Of a stretch of 64,000 nucleotides of DNA, positions 43,581 to 53,137 are shown piece after piece. Source of the DNA: Actinokineospora iranica. Lineage in GTDB: Bacteria; Actinomycetota; Actinomycetes; Mycobacteriales; Pseudonocardiaceae. The stretch covers positions 1-64,000 of the forward strand of contig NZ_FMZZ01000016.1 in assembly GCF_900101685.1 (NCBI RefSeq). The letters are read 5' to 3'. The notes below the pieces were generated by a model. That model searched no databases, was not told the origin of the DNA, and saw only the letters and a list, made by a program, of their open reading frames with translations. Position numbers and translations under genes: made by a program. Numbering within the stretch: position 1 is the stretch's first letter; each line of letters starts with the position of its first letter.

Positions 43581-43617
43581 GACTCAGCCGGTGTAGGAGG
43601 ACTCAGCCGGTGTGGAG
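43581..43617 (-). repeat. Tandem duplication at the protease stop codon
   Basis: The unit gactcagccggtgtaggag is followed by gactcagccggtgtggag. These are two near-identical copies of about 18-19 bases. The right copy holds the last codons (HTG, stop) of the protease and the left one lies beyond the stop. Confidence 0.9.
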
Positions 43618-44703
43618 GACCAAGCCGTACACGGACAGGACTTCGTTCACCGGCTGGAAGAACGTCGTGCCGCCGACCGAGCAGTTGCCCGAGCCGCCGG
43701 AGGTGACGCCCTGGGCCTGCACCCGGGTGCCGGTGCCCGGGTTGCTGACGAACGAGCCGCCGGAGTCGCCCGGCTCGGCGCAGGCGGTGGTGCGGGTCAG
43801 GCCGGAGACGATGCCGCTGGCGCCGTAGTTCACCGTCTGGTTGTAGGACTGGACGGTGCCGCAGCGCCAGCCGGTGGTGGAGCCGGAGCGGCAGACCCCG
43901 CCGCCGATCGGCGTGACCGCCGAGCCCGCGACCGTGACGTCCGAGCCGCCGCTGTAGCGGTCCACCAGCGGCGTGGAGACCGCCGTGCTGCTGCTGACCC
44001 GGATGATGCCGTAGTCGTTGCCGGGGAAGGACGATCCGGCGACCGGGCCGATGGTCCCGCCGACACCGGAGACGGTGCCGCCGAGATCGGTGCAGTGCCC
44101 GGCGGTGATCACGTAGCGGGCGCCTGCGGAGTTGCGGGCGTTGAAGCCGACCGAGCAGCGGCCGCCGCCGCTGAAGTGGATCGCCTGCCCGCCGATGATG
44201 TTCCACATCGGACGCGGAGCCTCGGTGGCCCGCTCGGTGCGCACGGCGTCGCTGCCCGCCGCCGTGGCCCACGCGAGTCCGGCCGCGTCGTCACCGAGCA
44301 CCGACACCACGACCTGGTTGGCGACCGGGTCGACATACCAGCCGGTGACCGAGGCAGGCACAGCCCGAACGGCCCGACTGTCCAAACTGGACTTGACGCT
44401 GTCAAGCCGCATCGCGCTGTGTCGCACCACTTTGGCGACCGCGCCCGCGGCGCGGACCTCGCTCGCCCTGGACGCGTCGGTGACGCCGACGACGAGCTTT
44501 CCGGTCGCGGAGTCCAGCCACGAGTCGGCGTAATCGCCGCCGAGTCGCTGGGTGAGCGACCGCTGGGCGGCGGCGATGGCGGCCACGTCGGACGACGCGT
44601 CCAGTACGGACGGCACGTCCGCCGAGGCGGGGGCGGCCAGCGCGACCGCGGTGACGGCGGCGCTGGCCGCGGCGAGCAGAGCACAGAGTGAACGTCGACT
44701 CAC
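43603..44703 (-). CDS. Secreted S1 family serine protease, streptogrisin / alpha-lytic type
   Basis: This 366-residue preproprotease has a signal peptide (about 1-28, ending APASADV), then an alpha-lytic-protease-type prodomain of about 140 residues needed for folding. The mature chymotrypsin-fold domain starts near NIIGGQAIHF. The catalytic triad is clear: His in VITAGHCTD, Asp in GNDYGIIRV, and Ser in AEPGDSGGSFVS. Cysteine pairs match the family. It is an extracellular protease for nutrient acquisition. The GTG at 44703 has GGAGG six bases upstream. Confidence 0.93.
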   Translation of the reverse strand: MSRRSLCALLAAASAAVTAVALAAPASADVPSVLDASSDVAAIAAAQRSLTQRLGGDYADSWLDSATGKLVVGVTDASRASEVRAAGAVAKVVRHSAMRLDSVKSSLDSRAVRAVPASVTGWYVDPVANQVVVSVLGDDAAGLAWATAAGSDAVRTERATEAPRPMWNIIGGQAIHFSGGGRCSVGFNARNSAGARYVITAGHCTDLGGTVSGVGGTIGPVAGSSFPGNDYGIIRVSSSTAVSTPLVDRYSGGSDVTVAGSAVTPIGGGVCRSGSTTGWRCGTVQSYNQTVNYGASGIVSGLTRTTACAEPGDSGGSFVSNPGTGTRVQAQGVTSGGSGNCSVGGTTFFQPVNEVLSVYGLVLHTG

Positions 44704-45013
44704 GAACGGCCTCCAAGACAGGGAAAGAAACGGGCCGGGAAAACGACGGTGTACACCTGGCGAACGACGCTACGGCAGAGTTTTCGCATTCGATAGCGGC
44801 CGTTTGAGCGCCCCTACTGGTCAAGTGCCAAGGGTCGGTCAGTCACCTACTGTGCGCGATTCCGGCAACCGGGTGGCGAAAGAGAGAAGGCAAGTGCGGG
44901 CGGTTCCCGCGCGCCGCGCACGCATTGTGCTCTTACCAGTATTCCCACAACCTCGCGGTAGTCGAATCCCCTGAATGCCGCGGGCCGACTTACGATGCGC
45001 CCAGGAGGCGACG
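44704..45013. other. Divergent promoter region, protease / DUF202
   Basis: About 310 bases, no gene supported. Promoters for the protease (minus) and the DUF202 pair (plus) are expected here. No distinctive operator was seen. Confidence 0.4.
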
Positions 45014-45370
45014 ATGCGCGAAACGAAGACCGAGGAGGGCGAGGAGCCGGATTACCGGTTCACCCTCGCCAACGAACGCACTTTCCTGGCGTGGGTGCGC
45101 ACCGCCCTCGCGCTGGTCGCGGGCGGCGTCGCGGTCGCGCAGTACCTGCCTGACCTGGGCGCCCCGCTGCCGCGCTCGGTCATCGGCGTCGCCCTGATCG
45201 CGCTCGGCGCCGTCCTGGCCGCGCTGAGCCACCGCCGCTGGCGGCGCACCCAGCGCGCGATGCGCCTGGGCCGCCCGCTCCCCGCGACCCCGCAGATTCC
45301 GCTGCTGGCCTTCGGCGTGACCGCTGTCGCGATCGGAGTCCTCGTCTTGGTCCTCACCAATGGACACTGA
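45014..45370 (+). CDS. YidH-like DUF202 membrane protein 1
   Basis: This 118-residue protein has three hydrophobic segments after the family signature LANERTFLAWVRTALALVAGG. An internal basic loop (RRWRRTQRAMRLGRP) is present. DUF202 proteins are small inner-membrane proteins of unknown function. The ATG at 45014 follows AGGAGGCGACG. The next DUF202 gene begins inside its last codons, 11 bases before its end. Confidence 0.9.
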   Translation: MRETKTEEGEEPDYRFTLANERTFLAWVRTALALVAGGVAVAQYLPDLGAPLPRSVIGVALIALGAVLAALSHRRWRRTQRAMRLGRPLPATPQIPLLAFGVTAVAIGVLVLVLTNGH

Positions 45371-45410
45371 CGCGCCAATGGACACTGACGCGCCAATGGA
45401 CACTGACGCG
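45357..45410 (+). repeat. Three 18-bp tandem repeats spanning coupled stop/start
   Basis: The unit ccaatggacactgacgcg occurs three times in a row (45357, 45375, 45393). Copy 1 contains both the stop of the upstream gene (TGA at 45368-45370) and an ATG of the downstream gene. Copies 2 and 3 each provide a further in-frame ATG, encoding MDTDAP three times. Confidence 0.95.
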
Positions 45411-45692
45411 CCGGACGCGGAAGGCGGCCCGCCCGGCTTGCAGGCCGAGCGGACCCGGCTCGCCTGGACGCGGACCGCGCTGTCGGCGGCGGCGGTCGGG
45501 GCGCTGCTCGCGCACGGCGCGGAGAGCGCGCTCGGGTTCGCGTGCGCGGGGGTCGTCCTGGGCTGCGCGGTCGGGTTCGTCCGGTGTGGAACGGCGCGGT
45601 ACCGGCGCGGGGCGGGCCCACTGTCCTGGTGGGTGGGTGTCCTGGCGGTGCTGCCGGGGGTCGCGGCGCTGGTGGCGGTGCTTGCCCGCTGA
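45360..45692 (+). CDS. DUF202 membrane protein 2
   Basis: This 110-residue protein begins MDTDAP repeated three times. The DUF202 motif LQAERTRLAWTRTALSAAAVG and three hydrophobic segments follow. Tandem DUF202 genes of this kind are common, and the two products may form a heteromer. The overlap with the first gene (45360-45370) indicates translational coupling. Three possible ATG starts exist (45360, 45378, 45396), each giving the same protein minus six residues. No other ribosome site was seen. Confidence 0.85.
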   Translation: MDTDAPMDTDAPMDTDAPDAEGGPPGLQAERTRLAWTRTALSAAAVGALLAHGAESALGFACAGVVLGCAVGFVRCGTARYRRGAGPLSWWVGVLAVLPGVAALVAVLAR

Positions 45693-45913
45693 GGCCGTGG
45701 ATACCCCGGGTCCGCCGGCCCCAGCGGTCACCGAAGGACCATCTTCGCCTCTACCGACGGTATGAGTCACCCGCCGGGCATCACTCGATAGGGGGGCAGG
45801 CGGCACGAGATGGGTGCAACGAAAGTAAATGTGCGTAACGTGACAACAATCGGGGAAACCGCAGGTCAGCGAGTTGCCTAACGGCGGCGCGGACTACTGG
45901 ACGGGGGTACGGC

Positions 45914-46402
45914 GTGGACGGAGCGGCCTACCAGCGAGCACTGGGACGCGAACTGCAGCAGTTGCGGGTCCGACGCAGATGGACCAGAGCGCAACTGGTC
46001 GAGCGGCTGCCACACGAGCTGTCGGCGCAGGCGCTCGCCTCCTATGAGACCGGCACCCGATCATGCACCGTGGTCCGGTTCGTCGAGCTGTGCACCGCCC
46101 TGGAGACCTCGCCGCACGACCTACTCGAACGTGTCCACCATCAGGTCAACAACCACGAGTACCCGGCGTCGCTCAAAGTGGACCTCAACCAGCTCGCCGC
46201 CGACGAGCGGCCCGAACTCGCGCCTGCCCACCGCTGGGCGGCCGCGGAGGTCGGACGGCACGCGGGAGCCACCCGCGACCTCGACCTGAGCGCCCTGGAG
46301 TCGCTGGCGTCGCTGTGCGGCCAGCCGACCGTCGAGCTGATCCGGTTGCTGCGCGATCCTGAGCCCGCGAGTCCACTCGGACCTGACAGCCGTCACCGAT
46401 AA
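45914..46402 (+). CDS. XRE family helix-turn-helix regulator
   Basis: This 162-residue protein has an N-terminal lambda-repressor-like domain (RELQQLRVRRRWTRAQLVERLP, then SAQALASYETGTRSCTVVRFVELCTALE). The C-terminal half of about 80 residues has no recognised ligand domain. Similar proteins with this architecture occur widely in Pseudonocardiaceae. Target genes are not evident. The GTG start at 45914 is likely, and an open region of about 220 bases precedes it. Confidence 0.88.
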   Translation: MDGAAYQRALGRELQQLRVRRRWTRAQLVERLPHELSAQALASYETGTRSCTVVRFVELCTALETSPHDLLERVHHQVNNHEYPASLKVDLNQLAADERPELAPAHRWAAAEVGRHAGATRDLDLSALESLASLCGQPTVELIRLLRDPEPASPLGPDSRHR

Positions 46403-46851
46403 CGAGATAGTGGATTTCCACCGTGCCCCGGTGGCGCGCGTCTGATCGTGACCAGTGGTTTCCGCCGCGTGACCATGCGCGGGCAGCCATCCGTCATGAG
46501 CGGCGAGGCCGATCCTTTCTCCTGTCGACCCGCGAACCAGACGATGCGGCAGCACACCGGGTGTTTCGTGGACGGGACAAATCCCGATGGCCCGCTTCCA
46601 GGTTCACTGATGCGGCGACTCGCGGGTGACCTGGCGGTTCCTCTCCACCGACACCGGGGCCTCGGACAGGCCGCGACGGGGTCAGCGTGATTCAGGCAGG
46701 CGCGGGGTCTCGCGTTCTTCCTCGCCAGCGCACCTCGGACCACGTGCACGGCCGCTTCGGCTGAGTAACCCGATCGTGGGACGTCATGGCGGGCCGCGGC
46801 GGGTAACGTGGGGAGAGATGTAGCCGCACCGATTCATGGCCTGGGGGCTTC
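46403..46851. other. Intergenic between XRE and STAS genes
   Basis: About 450 bases with no supported gene. A short open frame at 46448-46690 has no family features or ribosome site. The STAS promoter is presumably in the right part (ggtaacgtgggga near 46803). Confidence 0.4.
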
Positions 46852-47187
46852 GTGGACCTTCGCTTGGACGACCCGCCCGCGCCGGGCGTCGTCCTCGTCG
46901 CCATCGGCGGCGAGGTCGACTTGGTCGCCGCGGGGGTCCTGGAACGCTTCCTCTTGGGCGCGGTGGCCGAACAGCGCAGCCCCCGCCCCGGCCTCATCGT
47001 CGACCTCTCCGACGCCGAGTTCTTCGGCTGCGCGGGCGTCAACGCCCTCATCGCCGCCCAACGCCGCCTGGAACGCTCCGGCGGCTGGCTCCGCCTGGTC
47101 GACGTCTCCCCAGCAGTCTCCCGAGTCCTCAACGCGAACGGCATGAACACCCGCCTGCGCGTCACATCGTCTATGGACGACCTCTAG
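46852..47187 (+). CDS. STAS domain (anti-anti-sigma-like) protein
   Basis: This 111-residue single STAS domain has VVLVAIGGEVDLVAAGVLERFL and LIVDLSDAEFFGCAGVNALI. In classical anti-anti-sigma factors the second strand-turn has DSSG with a phosphorylated serine. Here the aligned positions are GCAG, so that serine is absent. It may bind a partner constitutively or act as a non-phosphorylatable antagonist. No cognate anti-sigma kinase is in the window. The GTG start at 46852 is supported by the reading frame only. Confidence 0.88.
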   Translation: MDLRLDDPPAPGVVLVAIGGEVDLVAAGVLERFLLGAVAEQRSPRPGLIVDLSDAEFFGCAGVNALIAAQRRLERSGGWLRLVDVSPAVSRVLNANGMNTRLRVTSSMDDL

Positions 47188-47196
47188 TGCTGTCGA

Positions 47197-47258
47197 CCGG
47201 AAACGCTCGACTCGTCTGACGGCGCGACCGTCCAGTACGCGTGTCTTTCCGTTTCCGG
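47197..47258. terminator. Imperfect hairpin between STAS and TPR genes
   Basis: Eight-base arms ccggaaac (47197-47204) and gtttccgg (47251-47258) extend imperfectly outward with tgctgt/acagca. They lie between convergent genes. Confidence 0.5.
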
Positions 47259-47266
47259 CCACAGCA

Positions 47267-47764
47267 TCAGCCCTGGTCCGGCTCGACCAGCGCCCGGGCG
47301 TAGTTCGCCATCGACCGCTGATACCGGGGCAGATGCCTGGCCAAAGCCCCCACCGCCACCGAAACCGCCTCCCGCTCCCGCCCGACGTCGGTGAGCGCCA
47401 ACGCGAGCACCGTCGCCACCGCGTCATCCAGGTGATCGGACCCCCGTCCCAACTCGTCGGTGAGCAATTCGACGCTTTCCCTCGACCGCCCGACATTCCG
47501 CAGCGAACTGGCCAACTGGATCACGGCCCGCCGCCGCCGCTCCCCGACCAGGCCCCGCTCAAGCGCCTGCCGATTCAGCGGCACCGCCCGCCCGGAGTCC
47601 CCGGTCGAGTCGAACGAACAGGCCCGCTCGAACGCGGCCACCGCACTGCCTTCCGGCAACTCGGCCACCAGCCCCTCGATCACCCCGCGAAACTCCGACT
47701 CCTCCCGCTCGCCAAGGGAAGCCCAAGCCGCCGCCAACCGCCGTTCCCACTCGTCTTCGGTCAC
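47267..47764 (-). CDS. Tetratricopeptide repeat protein
   Basis: This 165-residue helical protein has TPR-like helix pairs (SAVAAFERACSFDSTGDSGRAVPLNRQALERG, then QLASSLRNVGRSRESVELLTDELGRG). The N-terminus is WERRLAAAWASLGEREESEF. It is probably a protein-interaction module. The family occurs widely in actinomycetes with no known function. The GTG at 47764 (VTEDEW) is preferred to the GTG at 47782. Confidence 0.82.
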   Translation of the reverse strand: MTEDEWERRLAAAWASLGEREESEFRGVIEGLVAELPEGSAVAAFERACSFDSTGDSGRAVPLNRQALERGLVGERRRRAVIQLASSLRNVGRSRESVELLTDELGRGSDHLDDAVATVLALALTDVGREREAVSVAVGALARHLPRYQRSMANYARALVEPDQG

Positions 47765-47948
47765 GATCCCAGCCTCGCACACCCACTCTCCCCGCCCCGC
47801 GAATCACCCCTCGCTCCTGCAACCAGCAGCGCGGCGAACTCGCATCAGGCGAGGCGAACTCCGCCAAGCCGCGCACCCGCGGGAGGTATCCCTACCGGGA
47901 AACTTGAATCCACTGAGGACCGACGTTGGAGCCCGCTGTCGCGTGTGG

Positions 47949-48683
47949 TCATGCACCCAGCAACGCGGAGATCAGGCGCGCCCGGATCGGGCCGTCGTTC
48001 TCGGTGGGCGGGTGCCAGGGCAGGGACAGATGCGTGGCCGCCACGCGGCCGGTCGCCGCCACCTGTCGCGCGGCGGTGAGCACGGCGTCGGTCGAGGGGC
48101 CGTTCGGCACCGGGAACAGCAGCCCCGGCAACTCGGCCGCGTCGATCACGTCCACGTCTATGTGCAGCAGCAGCGGGCCGTCCGGCAGGTCGGCCAGATC
48201 GCCGACCCCGACCCGCCGCACGCGGGCGCCCGCGAGGAAGTCGGCTTCGGCGGGGTCGAGGTCGCGGGCGTCCACGAGCACCGCGCGGCCCTCGGGCAGC
48301 GGTCGCAGGCCGAGCGGCTCGGCGGCCAGGTCGGCGTGCGCGCCGAGCACGAGGCGCAGCGCCATGCCGCCGAGGTAGCCGGAGGTCGAGGACTCAAGGG
48401 TGTGCACATCGCCGTGGGCGTCGAACCAGATGACGGCCGCGTCGATCCCGGCCCGCTGGAGTCCGGCGAGGACCCCCAGGGTGACCAGGCAGTCGCCGGA
48501 CAGCACGGTCGGCTGATCATGGGCGGCGACGGCGTCGGCCACCGCGGCGTGCAAAGCGTTGAGGCGCGGCCACAGCGCGCCCTCCGGAAGATCCGGCCGG
48601 ACGGTGACAGTCGGCTCGCGCAGCGGGATCGTGTCCGGCGGCAGCGGTTCGTCTTGGTGGTAGGGCACGAGGATCGTGGTCAC
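47949..48683 (-). CDS. Arginase/agmatinase superfamily hydrolase
   Basis: This 244-residue ureohydrolase-fold protein carries FDAHGDVHT (Asp-Ala-His-Gly-Asp) and HIDVDVID (Asp-x-Asp), the second and third metal-binding motifs. The first motif, normally GGDH or GGNC, reads LSGDC, so cysteine 65 takes the position of the usual histidine ligand. Members cleave arginine, agmatine, formiminoglutamate or related guanidines; the actual substrate is unclear. The length is shorter than true arginases (about 300). The GTG start at 48683 faces the ankyrin gene, 61 bases away. Confidence 0.85.
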   Translation of the reverse strand: MTTILVPYHQDEPLPPDTIPLREPTVTVRPDLPEGALWPRLNALHAAVADAVAAHDQPTVLSGDCLVTLGVLAGLQRAGIDAAVIWFDAHGDVHTLESSTSGYLGGMALRLVLGAHADLAAEPLGLRPLPEGRAVLVDARDLDPAEADFLAGARVRRVGVGDLADLPDGPLLLHIDVDVIDAAELPGLLFPVPNGPSTDAVLTAARQVAATGRVAATHLSLPWHPPTENDGPIRARLISALLGA

Positions 48684-48744
48684 TGCCGGACTGTATTGCG
48701 CGATCCGGTGGGAGCGCTGGGGATTTCCCAGTAGCGTCGAACGC

Positions 48745-50184
48745 GTGGCCGCCCGCGACTTGCCTGACAACGCCAAGCTGGAAGACCTTGAGAAGCAGGC
48801 GCGAGACCTGCTCGACCAACACGCCGCTGGCGGGGCGTGGGCAACCGCCCTGGTCGAGAAGTTCCTCCCGTCAGCCCCGCCGACTGTCGAGTCCGCCCGC
48901 CTGGTGGTGGCCCGCCAGTACGACTTCCCCGAGTGGCAAAGCCTGGTCGACCACCTGCGCCTGATCGAGCGGCACACCCGCTTCCCGCACCGGGCCACCG
49001 ACTTCGCCGACCCGGCCGACGAGTTCCTGGCCCACGCCTGCCTCACCTACGGCGTGGACAGCCCACAACGGGTCGAACGCGCCGCCGCCCTGCTGGCCGA
49101 GCACCCCGCGATCGCCGACTCCGATATCCACACCGCCGCCGCCCTCGGCGACGCCGACCGCACCCGCGCGCTGCTCGCCCACGACCCGACCCTGGCCACC
49201 CGCCCCGGCGGCCCGCACGACTGGGAGCCGCTGCTCTACCTCGCCTACTCCCGGTTGGACGGCGGCGACCCACTCGCCACCGCGAGCCGGCTCTTGGACG
49301 CGGGAGCCGACCCCAACGCGGGTTACCTCTGGGAAGGTCTGCCTTCCCCGTTCACCGCCCTCACCGGCGTCCTCGGCGAAGGCGAGGACGCCGCGAACCA
49401 GCCACAACACCGCCTGGCCATCCCCCTTGCCCGCCTCCTATTGACCGCGGGCGCCGACCCCAACGACAGCCAGGCCCTCTACAACCGCATGTTCGGCCGC
49501 GACGACTCCCACCTGCGCCTGCTCTTCGAGTTCGGCCTGGGCACCGGCGACGGCGGACCGTGGCACGCCCGCCTTGCCCCTCGCCACCCCACGCCCGCCG
49601 AGATGCTGCACGACCAACTTCTCTGGGCCGCCGCGAACAACCACCCCGACCGCGTCGCCCTCCTCCTGTCACACGGTGTCGACCCGAACGCCGACTTCCC
49701 CGGTCACCCGGCCCACCACGGCCGCGGCCCACTGGAGTTGGCCATCCGCGCGGGCAACACCGAAATCGCCGACCGGCTGACAGCGGCGGGCGCCCACCCG
49801 GTCACCCTGGACGAGGTGGCCCTCCTGGTCGCCGCCGCCCTCCGCGGCGACGCCACCGCGGTCCACGCCGCACCCCCCGACCTGCTGGCTCGCGCCAAGA
49901 ACGAACACCCCCACGCCGTCGTCCAAGCGGCCATACAGGCCCGCCCCACCGCGATCCGTGTGCTCACCGAAGCAGGCTGGGACATCAACGCCGCGGCCAG
50001 GGAAACCGCCCTGCACCAGGCGGCGTTCACCGGAAACCTGCCCTTGGTGCGCTTGCTCCTGAACCTTGGAGCCGATCCGTCCACAGAGGACTTCGAGTTC
50101 GGCTCCACACCCCTGGACTGGGCCGAACACAACCACCAGCACGAGGTGGCGGCCTTCCTGCGGTCGTATAGCCCCACTTCCTGA
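48745..50184 (+). CDS. Ankyrin repeat protein
   Basis: This 479-residue soluble protein has an N-terminal helical part (residues 1-90), then ankyrin-like repeats. These include IHTAAALGDADRTRALLA, ASRLLDAGADPNAG, LARLLLTAGADPNDS, LLWAAANNHPDRVALLLSHG, LELAIRAGNTEIADRLTAAG and LHQAAFTGNLPLVRLLLNLGADPSTED. It is probably a scaffold or inhibitor of another protein. It is divergent from the arginase-family gene and may share its promoter region. The GTG at 48745 is chosen because upstream in-frame residues are not protein-like. Confidence 0.83.
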   Translation: MAARDLPDNAKLEDLEKQARDLLDQHAAGGAWATALVEKFLPSAPPTVESARLVVARQYDFPEWQSLVDHLRLIERHTRFPHRATDFADPADEFLAHACLTYGVDSPQRVERAAALLAEHPAIADSDIHTAAALGDADRTRALLAHDPTLATRPGGPHDWEPLLYLAYSRLDGGDPLATASRLLDAGADPNAGYLWEGLPSPFTALTGVLGEGEDAANQPQHRLAIPLARLLLTAGADPNDSQALYNRMFGRDDSHLRLLFEFGLGTGDGGPWHARLAPRHPTPAEMLHDQLLWAAANNHPDRVALLLSHGVDPNADFPGHPAHHGRGPLELAIRAGNTEIADRLTAAGAHPVTLDEVALLVAAALRGDATAVHAAPPDLLARAKNEHPHAVVQAAIQARPTAIRVLTEAGWDINAAARETALHQAAFTGNLPLVRLLLNLGADPSTEDFEFGSTPLDWAEHNHQHEVAAFLRSYSPTS

Positions 50185-50647
50185 CCGAACAACCGCCGAA
50201 CGCGCCACCGAGCAAAACGACGCAAGTGTTCCGCACGCCAGTGCACACGCGACCGTGCCGCTTCGCGACCGTGCCGCCTAGGCACGCTCCCGCGCGGCCA
50301 GGTCGCCAGCGCCGCTACTCGGACACGCCCCCGCCAAGCAGGGGCACACCGCCGTCCGGATGCCAGCCATGCCTCGGGAGCCTGCCACCGCAGGCGTCCC
50401 CGAAGGCCCGCAAAGGCACGCCCTCGTCACCATGTTCACCCTGCGGCAGGCGGGCAACGCATCACCGACCCGCCGCCGCAGAAGGCAGGCGAACCGCGCC
50501 GGTCAACGCACAAGCCCGACCAGCGGCAGGCTCAGTCAAGCCGCCCACAGACGCCCGGGACCGCCTGATCAGCAGGCAGCACCCACCGTGGGCCGACCCG
50601 CTGATCGCGGCTAGGCGGCCAATCCCCGTCTGGGCACGGCTCGCGGG
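50185..50647. other. Intergenic between ankyrin gene and tex
   Basis: About 460 bases, no gene supported. A 13-base direct repeat, gcgaccgtgccgc, occurs twice near 50250-50277. Otherwise nothing was seen. Confidence 0.4.
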
Positions 50648-53053
50648 TCAGCCCTTGTAGCCCGCCCTCCGCAACGCGTCTGCCAAAGCGCCACCCCCCG
50701 CCGCAGGTGCCTCGTTCCGCCGCTGGCCGCGCGCCGCGCCCTGCCCCCGGCCGCCGTTGCCGGAGCCGTTGCCGCCGGAGCCGTTGCCCTGGCCCCGGTT
50801 CCCCCGGCCGCCGTCGTTCCGTCGTTGTCCGCCGGAGGTCGCGGTGCCCGGGGCGGGGATCTCGTCGTCCAGGCGCAGTGTCAGCGAGATGCGCTTGCGG
50901 GGGATGTCGACGTCGAGGACCTTCACCTTGACCACGTCGCCCGACTTGACCACGTCGCGGGGGTCCTTCACGAACGTCCTCGACAGCGCGGAGACGTGGA
51001 CCAAGCCGTCCTGGTGCACGCCGATGTCCACGAACGCCCCGAAGGCCGCGACGTTGGTGACCACGCCCTCCAGCGTCATCCCCGGCTTGAGGTCGCCCAG
51101 CTTCTCCACGCCGTCGGCGAAGGTCGCCGTCTTGAACGCGGGTCGCGGGTCGCGCCCCGGCTTCTCCAGTTCGGCCAGGATGTCGGTGACCGTCGGCAGA
51201 CCGAACTTTTCGTCGACGAACTCCTGCGGCCGCAGGGCGCGCAGCTTGCCGGTGTTCCCGATCAAGGACGGCAGGTCGCCGCCGGTCTTGGCCAGGATGC
51301 GCCGCACCACCGGGTAGGCCTCGGGGTGCACGCTGGACGAGTCCAGCGGGTCGTCGCCGGACGGAATCCGCAGGAAGCCCGCGCACTGCTCGAACGCCTT
51401 GGCGCCCAGTCGCGGCACGTCCTTCAAGCCCGTGCGCGAGCGGAACGGCCCGTTGGCGTCCCGGTGGGCCACGATGTTCTCCGCGAGACCGGCGCCGATG
51501 CCGGACACCCTGGTCAGCAGCGGCGCCGACGCGGTGTTGACGTCCACCCCGACGCCGTTCACACAGTCTTCGACCACCGCGTCCAGCGAGCGCGACAGCT
51601 TCACCTCGGACAGGTCGTGCTGGTACTGGCCGACCCCGATCGACTTCGGGTCGATCTTGACCAGCTCGGCCAGCGGGTCCTGCAGGCGCCGCGCGATCGA
51701 CACCGCGCCGCGCAGCGACACGTCCAGGCCGGGCAGTTCCTGCGAGGCGTACGCCGAGGCCGAGTACACCGACGCGCCCGCCTCGGACACCACGATCTTC
51801 GTCAGCGCCAGCTCGGGGAACTTCTTGATCAGCTCGCCCGCCAGCTTGTCGGTCTCCCGGGAGGCCGTGCCGTTGCCGATCGCGATGAGGTCGACCTTGT
51901 GCCGGGCCGCCAGCCTGCCCAGGGTCACCAGCGCCTCGTCCCACCGCTGCTGGGGGACGTGCGGGTAGATCGTCTCGGTGGCCACGACCTTGCCCGTCGC
52001 GTCCACGACCGCGACCTTCACCCCTGTCCGGAAGCCCGGGTCGAGGCCCATCGTCGTGCGTGACCCCGCGGGCGCGGCCAGCAGCAGGTCGCGCAGGTTC
52101 GCCGCGAACACGCGCACGGCCTCGTCCTCGGCCGCCTGGCGCAGCCGGGCGCGCAGATCGATGCCGAGGTGGACCAGGATGCGGGTCCGCCACGCCCACC
52201 GCACGGTGTCCGACAGCCACTTGTCACCGGGACGGCCCTGGTCGGCAACGCCGAACCGCTGCGCGATCCGCACCTCGTATTCGCTGCGCACCGGGGGGAT
52301 CACGGTCGGGTCGACATCCGGGTCCGGCTCAAGGGAGAGTTCGAGGACCTCCTCCTTCTCGCCCCGGAACATCGCCAGGATGCGGTGCGAGGGCAGCTTG
52401 CCGAACGGCTCGGAGAAATCGAAGTAGTCGGCGAACTTCGCGCCGTCCTCTTCCTTGCCCTCGCGCACCTTCGATGCCAGCACGCCCTTGGTCCACATGC
52501 GCTCGCGCAGCTCGCCAATCAGGTCGGCGTCCTCGGCGAACCGCTCGACCAGAATGGACCGCGCCCCGTCGAGCGCGGCCGTGGCGTCCGCGACGCCCTT
52601 CTCCGCGTCGACGAACCCGGCCGCGACCTCGCGCGGGTCCTGTGACGGGTCGTCGAGCAGCCGGTCGGCCAGCGGCTCCAGCCCGGCCTCCCGGGCGATC
52701 TGCGCCTTCGTGCGCCGCTTGGGCTTGTACGGGAGGTAGATGTCTTCCAGCCGGGCTTTGGAGTCCGCCGCCATGATCTGCGCGGTCAGCGCGTCGTCCA
52801 GCTTGCCCTGCTCCCGAATGGAGTCGAGCACGGCCGTGCGCCGGTCCTCCAGCTCGCGCAGGTACCGCAGCCGCTCTTCGAGCTGACGCAGCTGCGCGTC
52901 GTCCAGAGTGCCGGTGACCTCCTTGCGGTAACGCGCGATGAACGGCACCGTGGCGCCGCCGTCGAGCAACTCGACCGCGGCGGTCACCTGCCGCTCCCGC
53001 ACGCCGAGTTCCTCGGCGATGCGCTGATGGATCCCCTGCGCTGGCGCTGTCAT
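50648..53053 (-). CDS. tex: Tex-family transcription accessory protein
   Basis: This 801-residue RNA-binding protein has the Tex order. An N-terminal helical region has [22 protein letters not shown], and a YqgF-like RNase H-fold domain has [17 protein letters not shown] helix-hairpin-helix pair follows ([27 protein letters not shown]), then an S1 domain ([28 protein letters not shown]). A glycine/arginine-rich, disordered tail ([20 protein letters not shown]) extends the C-terminus. Tex proteins act in transcription and stress tolerance. The ATG at 53053 follows GGGAGCG, so the longer open frame to 53392 is rejected. Confidence 0.93.
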   Translation of the reverse strand: MTAPAQGIHQRIAEELGVRERQVTAAVELLDGGATVPFIARYRKEVTGTLDDAQLRQLEERLRYLRELEDRRTAVLDSIREQGKLDDALTAQIMAADSKARLEDIYLPYKPKRRTKAQIAREAGLEPLADRLLDDPSQDPREVAAGFVDAEKGVADATAALDGARSILVERFAEDADLIGELRERMWTKGVLASKVREGKEEDGAKFADYFDFSEPFGKLPSHRILAMFRGEKEEVLELSLEPDPDVDPTVIPPVRSEYEVRIAQRFGVADQGRPGDKWLSDTVRWAWRTRILVHLGIDLRARLRQAAEDEAVRVFAANLRDLLLAAPAGSRTTMGLDPGFRTGVKVAVVDATGKVVATETIYPHVPQQRWDEALVTLGRLAARHKVDLIAIGNGTASRETDKLAGELIKKFPELALTKIVVSEAGASVYSASAYASQELPGLDVSLRGAVSIARRLQDPLAELVKIDPKSIGVGQYQHDLSEVKLSRSLDAVVEDCVNGVGVDVNTASAPLLTRVSGIGAGLAENIVAHRDANGPFRSRTGLKDVPRLGAKAFEQCAGFLRIPSGDDPLDSSSVHPEAYPVVRRILAKTGGDLPSLIGNTGKLRALRPQEFVDEKFGLPTVTDILAELEKPGRDPRPAFKTATFADGVEKLGDLKPGMTLEGVVTNVAAFGAFVDIGVHQDGLVHVSALSRTFVKDPRDVVKSGDVVKVKVLDVDIPRKRISLTLRLDDEIPAPGTATSGGQRRNDGGRGNRGQGNGSGGNGSGNGGRGQGAARGQRRNEAPAAGGGALADALRRAGYKG

Positions 53054-53137
53054 CGCTCCCGCTTCCGCTCCTTGGCACGTCCCTGACCCGCATTGTGTCG
53101 GACTCCGCGGCGTCGTGGGAGCCAGGGGGCACGGGCC

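Noticed and set aside
46448-46690. 80-codon plus-strand open frame between XRE and STAS genes
   Set aside because: Composition is not protein-like, there is no ribosome site and no recognisable domain.
50226-50660. 144-codon open frame before tex
   Set aside because: Pro/Arg/Ala-rich with repeated codons, no motif, typical of random GC-rich DNA.
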